Origin: DASWJZ01 sp963805325
GTDB lineage: Bacteria; Pseudomonadota; Alphaproteobacteria; Rhizobiales; Afifellaceae
Assembly: GCA_963805325.1 (NCBI GenBank)
Contig: CAWDTS010000009.1
Coordinates: forward strand, 372,001 to 436,000
DNA: 64,000 bases
Direction of reading: 5' to 3'
A program made the translations under genes and the position numbers. Positions 36,078 to 48,093 of the stretch are shown here, one piece after another (position 1 is the first letter of the stretch; each line of letters begins with the position of its first letter). The notes beneath the pieces are model-generated. The model searched no databases. It was not told the DNA's origin and saw only the letters and a list, made by a program, of their open reading frames with translations.

Positions 36078-36980
36078 TCAGGCGTCGGAAGACGTCTTGG
36101 CGGGGTCGCGCTTTCGCAGCGTCACGACCGTGATCTCCGGCGGAACGCCGAATCGGATCGGCAGGATCGAACAGCCGAGTCCGCCGGAGACGACAAGGTC
36201 GCGCCCGTCTTCGCGGACGTGACCATAGGCGAAGCGCTCGCCGTAGCCGGATGGGATGACCGGCCTGCCGAAGAACGGAAGACGCACCTGTCCCCCATGC
36301 GTGTGGCCGGAGAGCGTGACGGCGAAGCGATCGGGGACATCGACGAAGATGTCCGGCTCGTGCGCGAGATGCACCGCGGGCATGTCGTCGGTGATCTGCG
36401 CCAGCGTGCCCGGCAGGTCGTCCGCCCCCGAAAAGCGTCCATGCCCCAGGCGGTAGGCGACCATGCTGTCGGTGCCGGCGATCCAGAACGGGGTTGCTCC
36501 GTCCACCTTTACGGCGCGGTTCTGGTAAAGCGGGATCCCGGCCGCCGCGAGCGCTTCCTTGACCACCTCGGGACCCGACCACCAGTCGTGATTGCCAAGG
36601 ATCGCGTGGACGCCGAGCGGCGCCTTGAGGGCGGCGAGCAGCGGCCCCCATTCGGACGCCAAGACCCGGCTGCTTCTCAGCCGCGCGCCGATGCCGGAGA
36701 CGAAATCGCCGAGCAGGACGATGACGTCCCCGCCCAGGCCGTTCGCCTTCTCGACAATGGTGGCAATGTGCTCAGGCGGCATCCACGGCCGGCAGGCGTG
36801 GATATCGGCGACCATGACGATCCGGAGCGGCCGATCGTAAGTCCAGCGCGGCGTCTCGATGTCCCATTCGGTGACGACCAGGCGGAACCGCGGCTCCACG
36901 CCGAAGGCGTAGCCGCCGAGCCCGCCCACAAGCGCGGCGCCTCCGAGGAGCCCGGTAACGAATTGCCGACGCGTGATCAT
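36078..36980 (-). CDS. Metallophosphoesterase, YaeI type, Tat-targeted
   Basis: 300 residues from ATG 36980. The N-terminus MITRRQFVTGLLGGAALVGG has a twin-arginine-like motif and one hydrophobic segment, so the enzyme probably faces the periplasm. The five metal-binding blocks are in order: DIHACRPW, GDFVSG, GNHDWW, LAHEPDIF and SGHTHGGQ. The family (YaeI/YkuE) hydrolyses phosphodiesters, including UDP-2,3-diacylglucosamine in some members. It shares a terminator region with rpsD upstream. Confidence 0.88.
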   Translation of the reverse strand: MITRRQFVTGLLGGAALVGGLGGYAFGVEPRFRLVVTEWDIETPRWTYDRPLRIVMVADIHACRPWMPPEHIATIVEKANGLGGDVIVLLGDFVSGIGARLRSSRVLASEWGPLLAALKAPLGVHAILGNHDWWSGPEVVKEALAAAGIPLYQNRAVKVDGATPFWIAGTDSMVAYRLGHGRFSGADDLPGTLAQITDDMPAVHLAHEPDIFVDVPDRFAVTLSGHTHGGQVRLPFFGRPVIPSGYGERFAYGHVREDGRDLVVSGGLGCSILPIRFGVPPEITVVTLRKRDPAKTSSDA

Positions 36981-37006
36981 GGCCCCGTCATACCCCAGAA
37001 AGCAGA

Positions 37007-37030
37007 ACACCCGCCGGATGCGGCGGGTGT
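37007..37030 (-). terminator. Hairpin terminator after rpsD
   Basis: A 9-bp perfect stem (ACACCCGCC / GGCGGGTGT) with a six-base loop, 29 bases after the rpsD stop. T residues flank it on both strands but the tract is short. It would separate rpsD from the metallophosphoesterase gene. Confidence 0.65.
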
Positions 37031-37058
37031 TTGGTAAACTCGCGGCCGAAACGCGACG

Positions 37059-37676
37059 TTAGCGCGAATAGAACTCGACCACCTGGTTCGGCTCCATGAC
37101 CACCGGATAGGGCACGTCGGAGAAAGCCGGCTGGCGCAGATAGCGCGCCGTCATCTTGCCGTGATCCACCTCGACGTAGTCCGGCACGTCGCGCTCGGCG
37201 AGGTCGATGGACTCAAGCACGAGGCCGAGCTGGCGCGACTTCTCGCGCACCTCGATCACGTCGCCGACCTTGCAGCGGTAGCTCGCGATGTTCACGCGCT
37301 TGCCGTTGACGCGGATATGACCGTGATTGACGAACTGCCGCGCCGCGAACGGCGTCGGCACGAACTTGGCGCGATAGACAAGCGCGTCGAGGCGCGACTC
37401 GAGCAACCCAATCAGGTTCTCCGAGGTGTCGCCCTTCATGCGCGCCGCTTCCGCATAGGTCTTGCGGAACTGCCGCTCGGAAATGTTGGCGTAGTAGCCC
37501 TTCAGCTTCTGCTTGGCCTTCAGCTGCGTGCCAAAGTCGGAGAGCTTCTGCTTGCGCCGCTGGCCGTGCTGGCCGGGGCCATATTCGCGCTTGTTGACGG
37601 GGCTTTTCGGGCGGCCCCAGACATTCTCGCCCATGCGGCGATCGAGCTTGTATTTCGCCGAGTTACGTTTGCTCAT
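37059..37676 (-). CDS. rpsD: 30S ribosomal protein S4
   Basis: 205 residues typical of S4: MSKRNSAKYKLDRRMGENVWGR at the N-terminus, the S4 RNA-binding domain (LESRLDALVYRAKF...FVNHGHIRVNGKRVNIASYRCKVGD), and the end QVVEFYSR. The alphaproteobacterial form lacks the zinc-finger cysteines at its N-terminus, as here. It stands alone rather than in the alpha operon, as is usual in this class. Confidence 0.97.
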   Translation of the reverse strand: MSKRNSAKYKLDRRMGENVWGRPKSPVNKREYGPGQHGQRRKQKLSDFGTQLKAKQKLKGYYANISERQFRKTYAEAARMKGDTSENLIGLLESRLDALVYRAKFVPTPFAARQFVNHGHIRVNGKRVNIASYRCKVGDVIEVREKSRQLGLVLESIDLAERDVPDYVEVDHGKMTARYLRQPAFSDVPYPVVMEPNQVVEFYSR

Positions 37677-37837
37677 TCCTGATCCTTACCGTTTCGCGGT
37701 CTACGAAACGCGCCCATCCTTTGCCACGGGCCTCTGACCTGCGGCCGACAGGGGTTGGCGGAGCGCGCCATTTCCGGAAATTTTCGGAAGAACCCCACGG
37801 GTGCGTCGCCGACGGCTTTCGCCGTGAGCGCGAGGCT

Positions 37838-37866
37838 CAACTAGGGTTTTTGCGCCGGAATGTCAA
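37838..37866 (-). promoter_or_regulatory. Candidate sigma-70-type promoter for rpsD
   Basis: On the minus strand a perfect -35 TTGACA (37861-37866) is followed, after 17 bases, by TAGTTG (37838-37843) as a weak -10. It lies about 160 bases before the rpsD start, so the leader would be long enough for regulation. Only the -35 box is convincing. Confidence 0.4.
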
Positions 37867-37897
37867 TTTCCGCACCCCGGCGGGTGGCGGGATGGCC

Positions 37898-38698
37898 TCA
37901 GACCGGCAAGGCGGTCCCGATCGAGAGCCCATGTTCGGCGAGGAGGCGGACAAGGGCGCCGGTCGGCTCGGCCCCACTGGTAAGTATGGCCCGGCTCGCC
38001 CCGCCGCGCCCCACGCCCCTCCCCTCCAGCACGCTGACTAGCCTCCGCGCAATTGCCGGCGCCGGGTCGAGCCAGGTCACGGGCCACGGCGCGATGTCCG
38101 CCATCACGTCGGCGAGGAAGGGGTAGTGCGTGCAGGCGAGGACCACGATGTCGGTGCGCCGGCCATCGATTTCCTCGAAGCAGGGCGCGATCTGCTCGGC
38201 GATCTCGTCGAGCTCGAACGGCTCGCCGCGCATGCGCGCCTCCGCGATCCCGGCAAGCGCCGGCGCGCCGACCAGCCGCACGTGGCAGGCCTGCCCAAAA
38301 CTCCTGATCAGGTCGCGGGTGTAGTCGCGCTTCATGGTGCCGGGCGTCGCGAGCACGGCGACGATGCCGCTTTCGGTCTGCTCCGCCGCCGGCTTCACGG
38401 CGGGGACCGTGCCGACGAAAGGAACCGCGTAGCGCTCACGCAGCGGCGGCAGCACAAGGGTTGAGGCGGTGTTGCAGGCGATGACCACGGCCGCCGGATC
38501 GTGCTCGGCGATGAGGTCGCCCATCAGAGCGACGATATGGTCGCTGAGCGCCCTCTCCTCCCATGCGCCGTAGGGGAATGCCGCATCATCGGCTACATAG
38601 ACGACGCGGATGTCGGGCAACGCCGCGCGGATGGCGCGGAGCACCGACAGCCCGCCGATGCCGGAATCGAAGACGAGGACCGGCCCGCCTTCATTCAT
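37898..38698 (-). CDS. murI: Glutamate racemase
   Basis: 266 residues from ATG 38698. Both catalytic cysteines are in their motifs: VIACNTAST and LACTHYPFL. FDSGIGGLSVLRAI and ADDAAFPYG are also typical. It makes D-glutamate for peptidoglycan. The start lies within the last codons of trmJ (eight-base overlap), so the two are coupled. An upstream start at 38731 would overlap trmJ more and is not needed. Confidence 0.95.
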   Translation of the reverse strand: MNEGGPVLVFDSGIGGLSVLRAIRAALPDIRVVYVADDAAFPYGAWEERALSDHIVALMGDLIAEHDPAAVVIACNTASTLVLPPLRERYAVPFVGTVPAVKPAAEQTESGIVAVLATPGTMKRDYTRDLIRSFGQACHVRLVGAPALAGIAEARMRGEPFELDEIAEQIAPCFEEIDGRRTDIVVLACTHYPFLADVMADIAPWPVTWLDPAPAIARRLVSVLEGRGVGRGGASRAILTSGAEPTGALVRLLAEHGLSIGTALPV

Positions 38699-39476
38699 CT
38701 GCGACCTCGGCCTTTGTGGGACGGCGCTCAAGGGCGCCGATGACCCCGTGCAGAACGTCGATCTCGTCGCGCGTGAAGCCGGCGCGCTGGAGGACGGCGC
38801 GGAGGTTCTGCACCATCGTCGGCTTCATGTCCTCGCTGCGGAAATAATTGGTCGGCTCAAGCGCCGCCTCAAGATGCTTTATCAGCCCAAAAAGGTGTTC
38901 CTTCGACGCCGGCGTCAGCGCGATCTCGGGTAAGGCGGTGCGCGTGGGCAGCGCGCCGTCGAGGCCGGAGGCAAGCCATTCGTAGCTGACGAGCAGCACG
39001 GCCTGCGCGATGTTAAGCGAGGCGAATTTCGGGTTGACCGGAAAGGTCACGATCGCGTCGGCGAGCCCGATCTCCTCATTGGTGAGCCCCCAGCGCTCGC
39101 GCCCGAAGAGAACACCGCAGGCCTGCCCGGTGGCCACGCTCTCCCGAAGTTTTGCCACGCCGTCGCGCAGGCCGATGACCTCCTTCGGCAGGTCGCGGCT
39201 GCGGGCGGTGGTTGCGAAGACGAAGTTCAGGTCGGCGATGGCGTCCTCGGCGGACTCGAAGACGCGCACGTCGTCGACGATGCCGGTTGCGCCGCTCGCC
39301 GCGGCCCGCGCCTTCTTGCTCGGCCAGCCATCGCGCGGGCGCACGAGGCGAAGGTCGGTCAGGCCGAAATTCGCCATCGCCCGCGCCGCCGCGCCGATGT
39401 TCTCCCCCAACTGCGGTTCGACAAGGACGACGGTGGGCGGCCGTCCGCTCGATTTCGTCAGCTCGTCCTCAGCCAT
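38691..39476 (-). CDS. trmJ: tRNA/rRNA methyltransferase, TrmJ/SpoU family
   Basis: 261 residues from ATG 39476. The SPOUT motifs are clear: VVLVEPQLGENIGAAARAMANFG (motif 1), GVLFGRERWGLTNEEI (motif 2) and FASLNIAQAVLLVSYEW (motif 3, SAM-binding knot). A C-terminal helical extension follows. TrmJ methylates the ribose at position 32 of tRNAs. Coupled with murI downstream, a common pairing in Rhizobiales as far as I recall. Confidence 0.92.
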   Translation of the reverse strand: MAEDELTKSSGRPPTVVLVEPQLGENIGAAARAMANFGLTDLRLVRPRDGWPSKKARAAASGATGIVDDVRVFESAEDAIADLNFVFATTARSRDLPKEVIGLRDGVAKLRESVATGQACGVLFGRERWGLTNEEIGLADAIVTFPVNPKFASLNIAQAVLLVSYEWLASGLDGALPTRTALPEIALTPASKEHLFGLIKHLEAALEPTNYFRSEDMKPTMVQNLRAVLQRAGFTRDEIDVLHGVIGALERRPTKAEVADE

Positions 39477-39661
39477 TCTCGCTCCAGGCGCCAGCGTCGG
39501 CGCGCCGGATTGTCTAGCGCATCGCGGCCCGCTTCGCCTCCCCGTGGTTCCATGGTTTGTCGGAGGCAGTGAACCGCCGCGGTCAGCGTTTGAAGGCGGA
39601 AGAATTCCATGATCCACTCGCGGCAGCGCGCCCCGCCGCGGCGCGACGAGGCCTGACCATC

Positions 39662-40030
39662 ATGGCGGAAGACCCGCTCATCGGACGTCTGAGGACGATC
39701 CTCACTGAGAAGACCGTGACCGAGCAGAAGATGTTCGGAGGCACCTGCTTCATGCTCTCCGGCAACATGGTGGTCGGCGTCTCAAAGCACGGCCTGCTTG
39801 TGCGGGTCGGCAAGGATGCGCATGGGGCCGCCCTCGCCCGCCCGCATGTGCGGCCCATGGAGATGGGCGGCAGGACGATGCAGGGCTTCGTGTTCGTGGC
39901 GCCGGAGGGCACGGCCAGCGACAAGGATCTCGGCGCCTGGGTCGGACGCGCCCGCGCCTTCGTCGACACGCTGCCACCGAAGGCCCCGGCCGCCAAGAAG
40001 CGCGCGAACTTGAGAGCAAAATCTCGCTGA
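39662..40030 (+). CDS. TfoX/Sxy N-terminal domain protein
   Basis: A 122-residue protein with the TfoX_N pattern: LRTILTEKTVTEQKMFGGTCFMLSGNMVVGVSKHGLLVRVG, then RPMEMGGRTMQGFVFVAPEG. It lacks the C-terminal domain of enterobacterial Sxy/TfoX. Sxy acts with CRP in competence; stand-alone TfoX_N proteins of this type have no established role. Lys-rich C-terminus. Confidence 0.85.
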   Translation: MAEDPLIGRLRTILTEKTVTEQKMFGGTCFMLSGNMVVGVSKHGLLVRVGKDAHGAALARPHVRPMEMGGRTMQGFVFVAPEGTASDKDLGAWVGRARAFVDTLPPKAPAAKKRANLRAKSR

Positions 40031-40138
40031 ACGTGCATCTCCGCCGGTTGGCGCGCCGGCCCGGCCTTTGCTATAGGGCGCAGACCCTTCCCCGCGCGAG
40101 ACCCCGCGCAGATGTCCAGCAATGAAAGGCTCCCGTTG

Positions 40139-41359
40139 ATGCCAAAGATCAAGGTCGCCAACCCGGTCGCGGAACTCGACGGCGACGAGATGACCCGCAT
40201 CATATGGCAGCTCATCAAGGACAAGCTGATCCACCCCTATCTCGACGTGGATCTGCTCTATTTCGATTTGAGCGTCGAGCATCGCGACGCCACCAACGAC
40301 CAGATCACCATCGACGCGGCGAACGCCATCAAGAAGGTCGGCGTCGGCGTGAAATGTGCGACGATCACGCCCGACGAGGCGCGCGTGAAGGAATTCGGCC
40401 TGAAGGAAATGTGGAAGTCGCCGAACGGCACGATCCGCAACATCCTCGGCGGCGTCATCTTCCGCGAGCCCATCATCTGCCGCAACGTGCCGCGGCTTGT
40501 GCCGGGCTGGACGAAGCCGATCATCATCGGCCGCCACGCCTATGGCGACCAGTACCGCGCCACCGACTTCCGCTTCCCAGGCAAGGGAACGCTGACGATC
40601 AAGTTCGTCGGCGAGGACGGCAAGGTCATCGAGAAGGAGGTCTTCAAGTCGCCCGGCTCCGGCGTCGCCATGGCGATGTACAATCTCGACAATTCCATCC
40701 GCGAGTTCGCCCGCGCGTCCTTGAACTATGGGCTGGCCCGCAACTATCCGGTCTATCTCTCCACCAAGAACACCATCCTCAAGGCCTATGACGGGCGCTT
40801 CAAGGATCTCTTCCAGGAGATCTTCGACGCGGAGTTCAAGGACGAGTACGCCAAGCGCAAACTCACCTACGAGCATCGCCTGATCGACGACATGGTGGCC
40901 TCGGCGCTGAAATGGTCGGGCGGCTATATCTGGGCCTGCAAGAACTACGACGGCGACGTGCAGTCCGACACGGTGGCGCAGGGCTTCGGCTCGCTCGGGC
41001 TGATGACCTCGGTGCTGATGACGCCGGACGGCAAGACCGTGGAGGCGGAGGCGGCGCACGGCACGGTGACCCGCCACTACCGCCTGCATCAGCAGGGCCA
41101 GGAGACCTCCACGAACTCCGCCGCCTCGATCTTCGCGTGGACGCGCGGGCTCGCGCATCGCGGCAAGCTCGACCACAACGACGCGCTGATCCGCTTCGCC
41201 GACACGCTTGAAAAAGTCACGGTCGCGACGATCGAGGAAGGCTCCATGACCAAGGACCTGGCGCTCCTCGTCGGGCCCGACCAGCCGTGGCTCTCGACCA
41301 CCGGGTTCCTTGACAAGGTCGACGCGAACCTGAAAAAGGCAATGGCATCAGCCGGATAG
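40139..41359 (+). CDS. icd: NADP-dependent isocitrate dehydrogenase
   Basis: 406 residues of the dimeric, eukaryote-like ICDH subfamily found in Alphaproteobacteria. MPKIKVANPVAELDGDEMTR at the start, the substrate loop KSPNGTIRNILGG, and HGTVTRHYR for cofactor binding. It converts isocitrate to 2-oxoglutarate in the TCA cycle. ATG 40139 fits the family start; nine extra upstream codons are not conserved. Confidence 0.96.
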   Translation: MPKIKVANPVAELDGDEMTRIIWQLIKDKLIHPYLDVDLLYFDLSVEHRDATNDQITIDAANAIKKVGVGVKCATITPDEARVKEFGLKEMWKSPNGTIRNILGGVIFREPIICRNVPRLVPGWTKPIIIGRHAYGDQYRATDFRFPGKGTLTIKFVGEDGKVIEKEVFKSPGSGVAMAMYNLDNSIREFARASLNYGLARNYPVYLSTKNTILKAYDGRFKDLFQEIFDAEFKDEYAKRKLTYEHRLIDDMVASALKWSGGYIWACKNYDGDVQSDTVAQGFGSLGLMTSVLMTPDGKTVEAEAAHGTVTRHYRLHQQGQETSTNSAASIFAWTRGLAHRGKLDHNDALIRFADTLEKVTVATIEEGSMTKDLALLVGPDQPWLSTTGFLDKVDANLKKAMASAG

Positions 41360-41424
41360 GCGGACGCCATACGGGCGCCGCTTTTCCGACATAGGGAAAT
41401 TGGGCGGGCCAAGCGGAGATGCAC

Positions 41425-41871
41425 ATGATTCAACTCCTTCTCGGTGTGGCCTTTCCCGTCGTCGGGCTTGCGCTTGCCGCCGGCTATGCTGGCACCGATC
41501 TCGTGACCGGACCGAGCGGCCCGTCGATGATCGTCTCGGGCGGCGACCGCGTGAACCTCGCGCCGGCGCGCTTCGACGAAGGTGACGTCTGCGCCTCCAA
41601 GCTCCTTTACGGCGAAACCGCCAACGGCAACGAGCCTGCGAAGATTCGCTTCGTGGCGATGTCGCTTGGCGCTGACGGCCGGGACGTTGAGCTCGGCGTC
41701 CGCGAAGTCCCGGCTCCGGCCGGCTCCGCCGGCGAGACGGTCCTGCTTCTCTTCGACCGGAGCGGTCAGTTCGTGGCGATGAGCAAGCCGCCGGAATTGC
41801 AGCCGGCTGCCGCCGCGGCGGGTGGCGGCTGCGTGAAGATGCCGAAGCCGAGCGAGCAGAAGCCGGTCTGA
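41425..41871 (+). CDS. Hypothetical secreted protein
   Basis: 148 residues from ATG 41425, which has GGAG six bases upstream (the ATG at 41419 is too close). The N-terminus is a hydrophobic signal peptide or anchor ending around AGYAG. The rest is a small soluble domain with one Cys pair (DVCASKL near residue 60 and GGGCVKMPK near the end), possibly a disulfide. No family recognised. It converges with alaS, nine bases away. Confidence 0.65.
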   Translation: MIQLLLGVAFPVVGLALAAGYAGTDLVTGPSGPSMIVSGGDRVNLAPARFDEGDVCASKLLYGETANGNEPAKIRFVAMSLGADGRDVELGVREVPAPAGSAGETVLLLFDRSGQFVAMSKPPELQPAAAAAGGGCVKMPKPSEQKPV

Positions 41872-41879
41872 GCGCGACC

Positions 41880-44540
<2,661 letters not shown>

Positions 44541-44795
44541 CTCGAAAACACTTGAAGAAGCCGCGGGACGCGGCGGAAGTTGCGGGCATTTAGACTGGCG
44601 TCGCAAGCACTGTCCAGCAAGGTGCAGCCAAACCACCGCGGGTTGCGACCGCGCTTTGGCGGCGAACGGCGCCTGCGTGCGATCCTCGCTGCGATAACGC
44701 ACGTTTGAAAGACCGGGAACGGTGCCCGCGTGCCGGTCGCCCGGTTCCGCGCTAGAAAAGCAGGTCGCTTACAGCGGCGAAGACTGGAGGCCGGC

Positions 44796-45413
44796 ATGCG
44801 CGTGGCAAAATCGATGCGAAGCCTAAGTTGCGTCGCCGCGCTCCTCCTCGCTTTGCCGCTCGTAGCGCTCGGGCCGGCCGCTGCAACGACCACGCAAGGC
44901 GATCATGGACTGACGCTCCAAGGCGATCCGGCGCAGCGCGCGCAAGAGCACGACCAACTCTTCGAGGCCCTCGCGGCGGCGAAGAGCGAGGACGAGGCGC
45001 GCACGATCGCCGATCAGATATGGCACTTCTGGTTCCGCCCGCCGAGCGCCGAAGCGGGCACGCTGATGAGCCAGGCGATGGAACGCCGCCAAGCCTACGA
45101 TCTCGCCGGCGGGGTTGCGATCCTGGATAAGCTCGTCGTGCTCGCGCCGGACTGGGCGGAAGCCTGGAACCAGCGCGCAACGCTACGCTTCCTGATGGAG
45201 GATTTCGACGGCTCGCTCAGCGACATCGAGCGGGTCCTTGAACTTGAGCCGAAGCATTTCGGGGCGCTCTCGGGCGAGGTGCTTATCCTCATGCGCTTCG
45301 GCCGCTTCGACACGGCGCAGTCGGTCCTGAGGCAAGCGGTGGAGATCAATCCCTTCCTCAGCGAACGCAGTCTCCTGATCAAGCCCGCGAAGCCCGACGG
45401 CAAGGATATCTGA
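44796..45413 (+). CDS. Secreted tetratricopeptide-repeat protein
   Basis: 205 residues from ATG 44796 (GGAGG six bases upstream). The signal peptide ends LGPAAA-TTT. The mature protein has about three TPR units, best seen in AWNQRATLRFLMEDFDGSLSDIERVLELEPKHFGALSGEVLILMRFGRFDTAQSVLRQAVEINP (two tandem repeats). Such proteins act as periplasmic scaffolds. The partner is unknown. Confidence 0.85.
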   Translation: MRVAKSMRSLSCVAALLLALPLVALGPAAATTTQGDHGLTLQGDPAQRAQEHDQLFEALAAAKSEDEARTIADQIWHFWFRPPSAEAGTLMSQAMERRQAYDLAGGVAILDKLVVLAPDWAEAWNQRATLRFLMEDFDGSLSDIERVLELEPKHFGALSGEVLILMRFGRFDTAQSVLRQAVEINPFLSERSLLIKPAKPDGKDI

Positions 45414-45451
45414 GGGGTCCCAGCGGCCTCCGCGTCAGGCCGTCGGCCCGC

Positions 45452-46528
<1,077 letters not shown>

Positions 46529-46596
46529 GGCATCCCCCAATCGACTTCGGAAGGTGGCGGCCCGCATGCCGCCACTCGCAGGTCTGTGTCCCTTTT

Positions 46597-46611
46597 GTTC
46601 TCCGCGTTGTC
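46597..46611. promoter_or_regulatory. Weak LexA-box-like sequence upstream of recA
   Basis: GTTC followed by seven bases and TGTC, 69-83 bases before the recA start. Alphaproteobacterial LexA recognises GTTC-N7-GTTC; the second half-site matches only partly. Position is right for an SOS operator, but the match is weak. Confidence 0.3.
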
Positions 46612-46771
46612 AAGAACGAAATATGAACGGTAGTTTCGGAGGCGGCGCCGGCCGGGGGGATCGGGGATATGGCTGGATGCCTTATGACTACGTGACCGAG
46701 AAGTTGGCGCTCGAATTCTGGACGCTGCTGTCGATGGAGTGGGTGGACACGGCAATTTCGGCTTCTGAGCC

Positions 46772-48043
46772 TCAGGCGACGCGCCGGATCACCGCGTTGC
46801 CCGCCAGCGCGTCGTGTTCCCGCTCCGCGCGCCGATCAATCGAGAACTCGACCCGGTTGCCGCCTCTCGCCTTGGCTCGATACAGGGCCGCGTCGGCCTC
46901 GCCGAACAGGGGGTCGAAGGAGAGCGTCTCGCGCAGGCTGGCAACCCCGACACTGATGGTGAATCCGATCTCGCCGCCGACGCGCTCGATTCGCATGGCA
47001 GCGACGGCACGGCGGATTTGCTCCGCAAGAACCAGCGCCTGATCGATGCGGCTATCGGCGAGGGCTATCGCAAACTCGTCGCCCCCAAGCCGGCCGATGA
47101 CATCGCCTGGACGAAGGACGCTGCGCGTCGTCTCGGCCAGCGCCTGCAAAAGGTGATCGCCGGTCGGGTGACCCCAACTGTCGTTGATCGCCTTGAACTG
47201 ATCGAGATCGAGAAGGATCAGCGCCGTCCAGGAGCCGTTGCGCGTCGCCCGCCCGAGCATCCGACCCACCTCGTCCGCGAACCCGCGGCGGTTGCCGACT
47301 CCGGTCAGTGGATCGAGAAGCGCGGCCTCGCGGTGCTGCTGACCGATCGCTTCCTTGGTGATGGAAAGGAGCAGGAACGAGAACGCGACAGCGGCGGCGA
47401 GCGCCTCCAGCATGTTGATCGGATGCAGCTGCGCGGCAATGCCGGCGTCGGCGTGCGCAGAAGGTTCCACCATCACCGCGACGACAAAGCGAACGACGAA
47501 CATCGTGCCGTGGATCGCGACCGTCGCCGCAGCGAGACGCATGATTCCCCAGCGCCGCGGCGCGGCGCGCCAAAGCTCGGCGGCCATCGCATAGGCATAA
47601 GCGGCGACCATCGGACACGCGACGAGGATTCGCTGACGGACGTCTCCGTCCGTGAAGATCAGACCCCAGGCCGCGATCCAGAGGAGCGCCGGCGCGAGCG
47701 TCAGCGGCCAGTTGGCTTTCTGGCCGGTCAGGTAGCGCGCGCCCTGCCAGGCCAGCCCGTAGGCGAGAAAGCGCAGCACGTTGGCGATATCGACGGCGAG
47801 AAGGCCGGGCAGTCGGTCGCGCGCGCCGACGACGGCAGCGGCAATGGCGCACAGCGCGAAGCAAAGCGTCCAGACGCCGTAAGCTGGCACGCTGCGGTTC
47901 TGCCTCCAGCTCAGGGCAAGAAGACCTGCGAGAACCGTGCAGACGACGACCAGCGCGACGACCAGCGTCCCAGCGTCCAAACCCACCAACGGCACCTCAG
48001 ACTGAAATTCCCGGCGCACAATCTCCCGCAGAGCGCAAAACAT
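46772..48043 (-). CDS. Membrane diguanylate cyclase (GGDEF)
   Basis: 423 residues: seven hydrophobic segments over residues ~20-235 (a 7TM-type sensor), a short coiled linker, then a GGDEF domain. The active site reads GRLGGDEFAI, and the inhibitory I-site RPGD sits five residues before it, so the enzyme should make cyclic di-GMP with product inhibition. DLDQFKAINDSWGHPTGD is typical. The signal it senses is unknown. Confidence 0.93.
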   Translation of the reverse strand: MFCALREIVRREFQSEVPLVGLDAGTLVVALVVVCTVLAGLLALSWRQNRSVPAYGVWTLCFALCAIAAAVVGARDRLPGLLAVDIANVLRFLAYGLAWQGARYLTGQKANWPLTLAPALLWIAAWGLIFTDGDVRQRILVACPMVAAYAYAMAAELWRAAPRRWGIMRLAAATVAIHGTMFVVRFVVAVMVEPSAHADAGIAAQLHPINMLEALAAAVAFSFLLLSITKEAIGQQHREAALLDPLTGVGNRRGFADEVGRMLGRATRNGSWTALILLDLDQFKAINDSWGHPTGDHLLQALAETTRSVLRPGDVIGRLGGDEFAIALADSRIDQALVLAEQIRRAVAAMRIERVGGEIGFTISVGVASLRETLSFDPLFGEADAALYRAKARGGNRVEFSIDRRAEREHDALAGNAVIRRVA

Positions 48044-48093
48044 CTGTTAACGGAGGCGCCGCCCTGCCGGGGCAACGCCATGCTCGACGTGCG

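Noticed and set aside
37683..37897. Possible tRNA or small RNA between rpsD and murI
   Set aside because: I could not fold a cloverleaf or find a TTCGANNC arm; the region is better explained as rpsD promoter and leader.
46623..46771. A short plus-strand reading between recA and the GGDEF gene (start near 46623)
   Set aside because: It has no good ribosome site, runs into the antisense of the cyclase gene, and the first ~50 codons match nothing I know.
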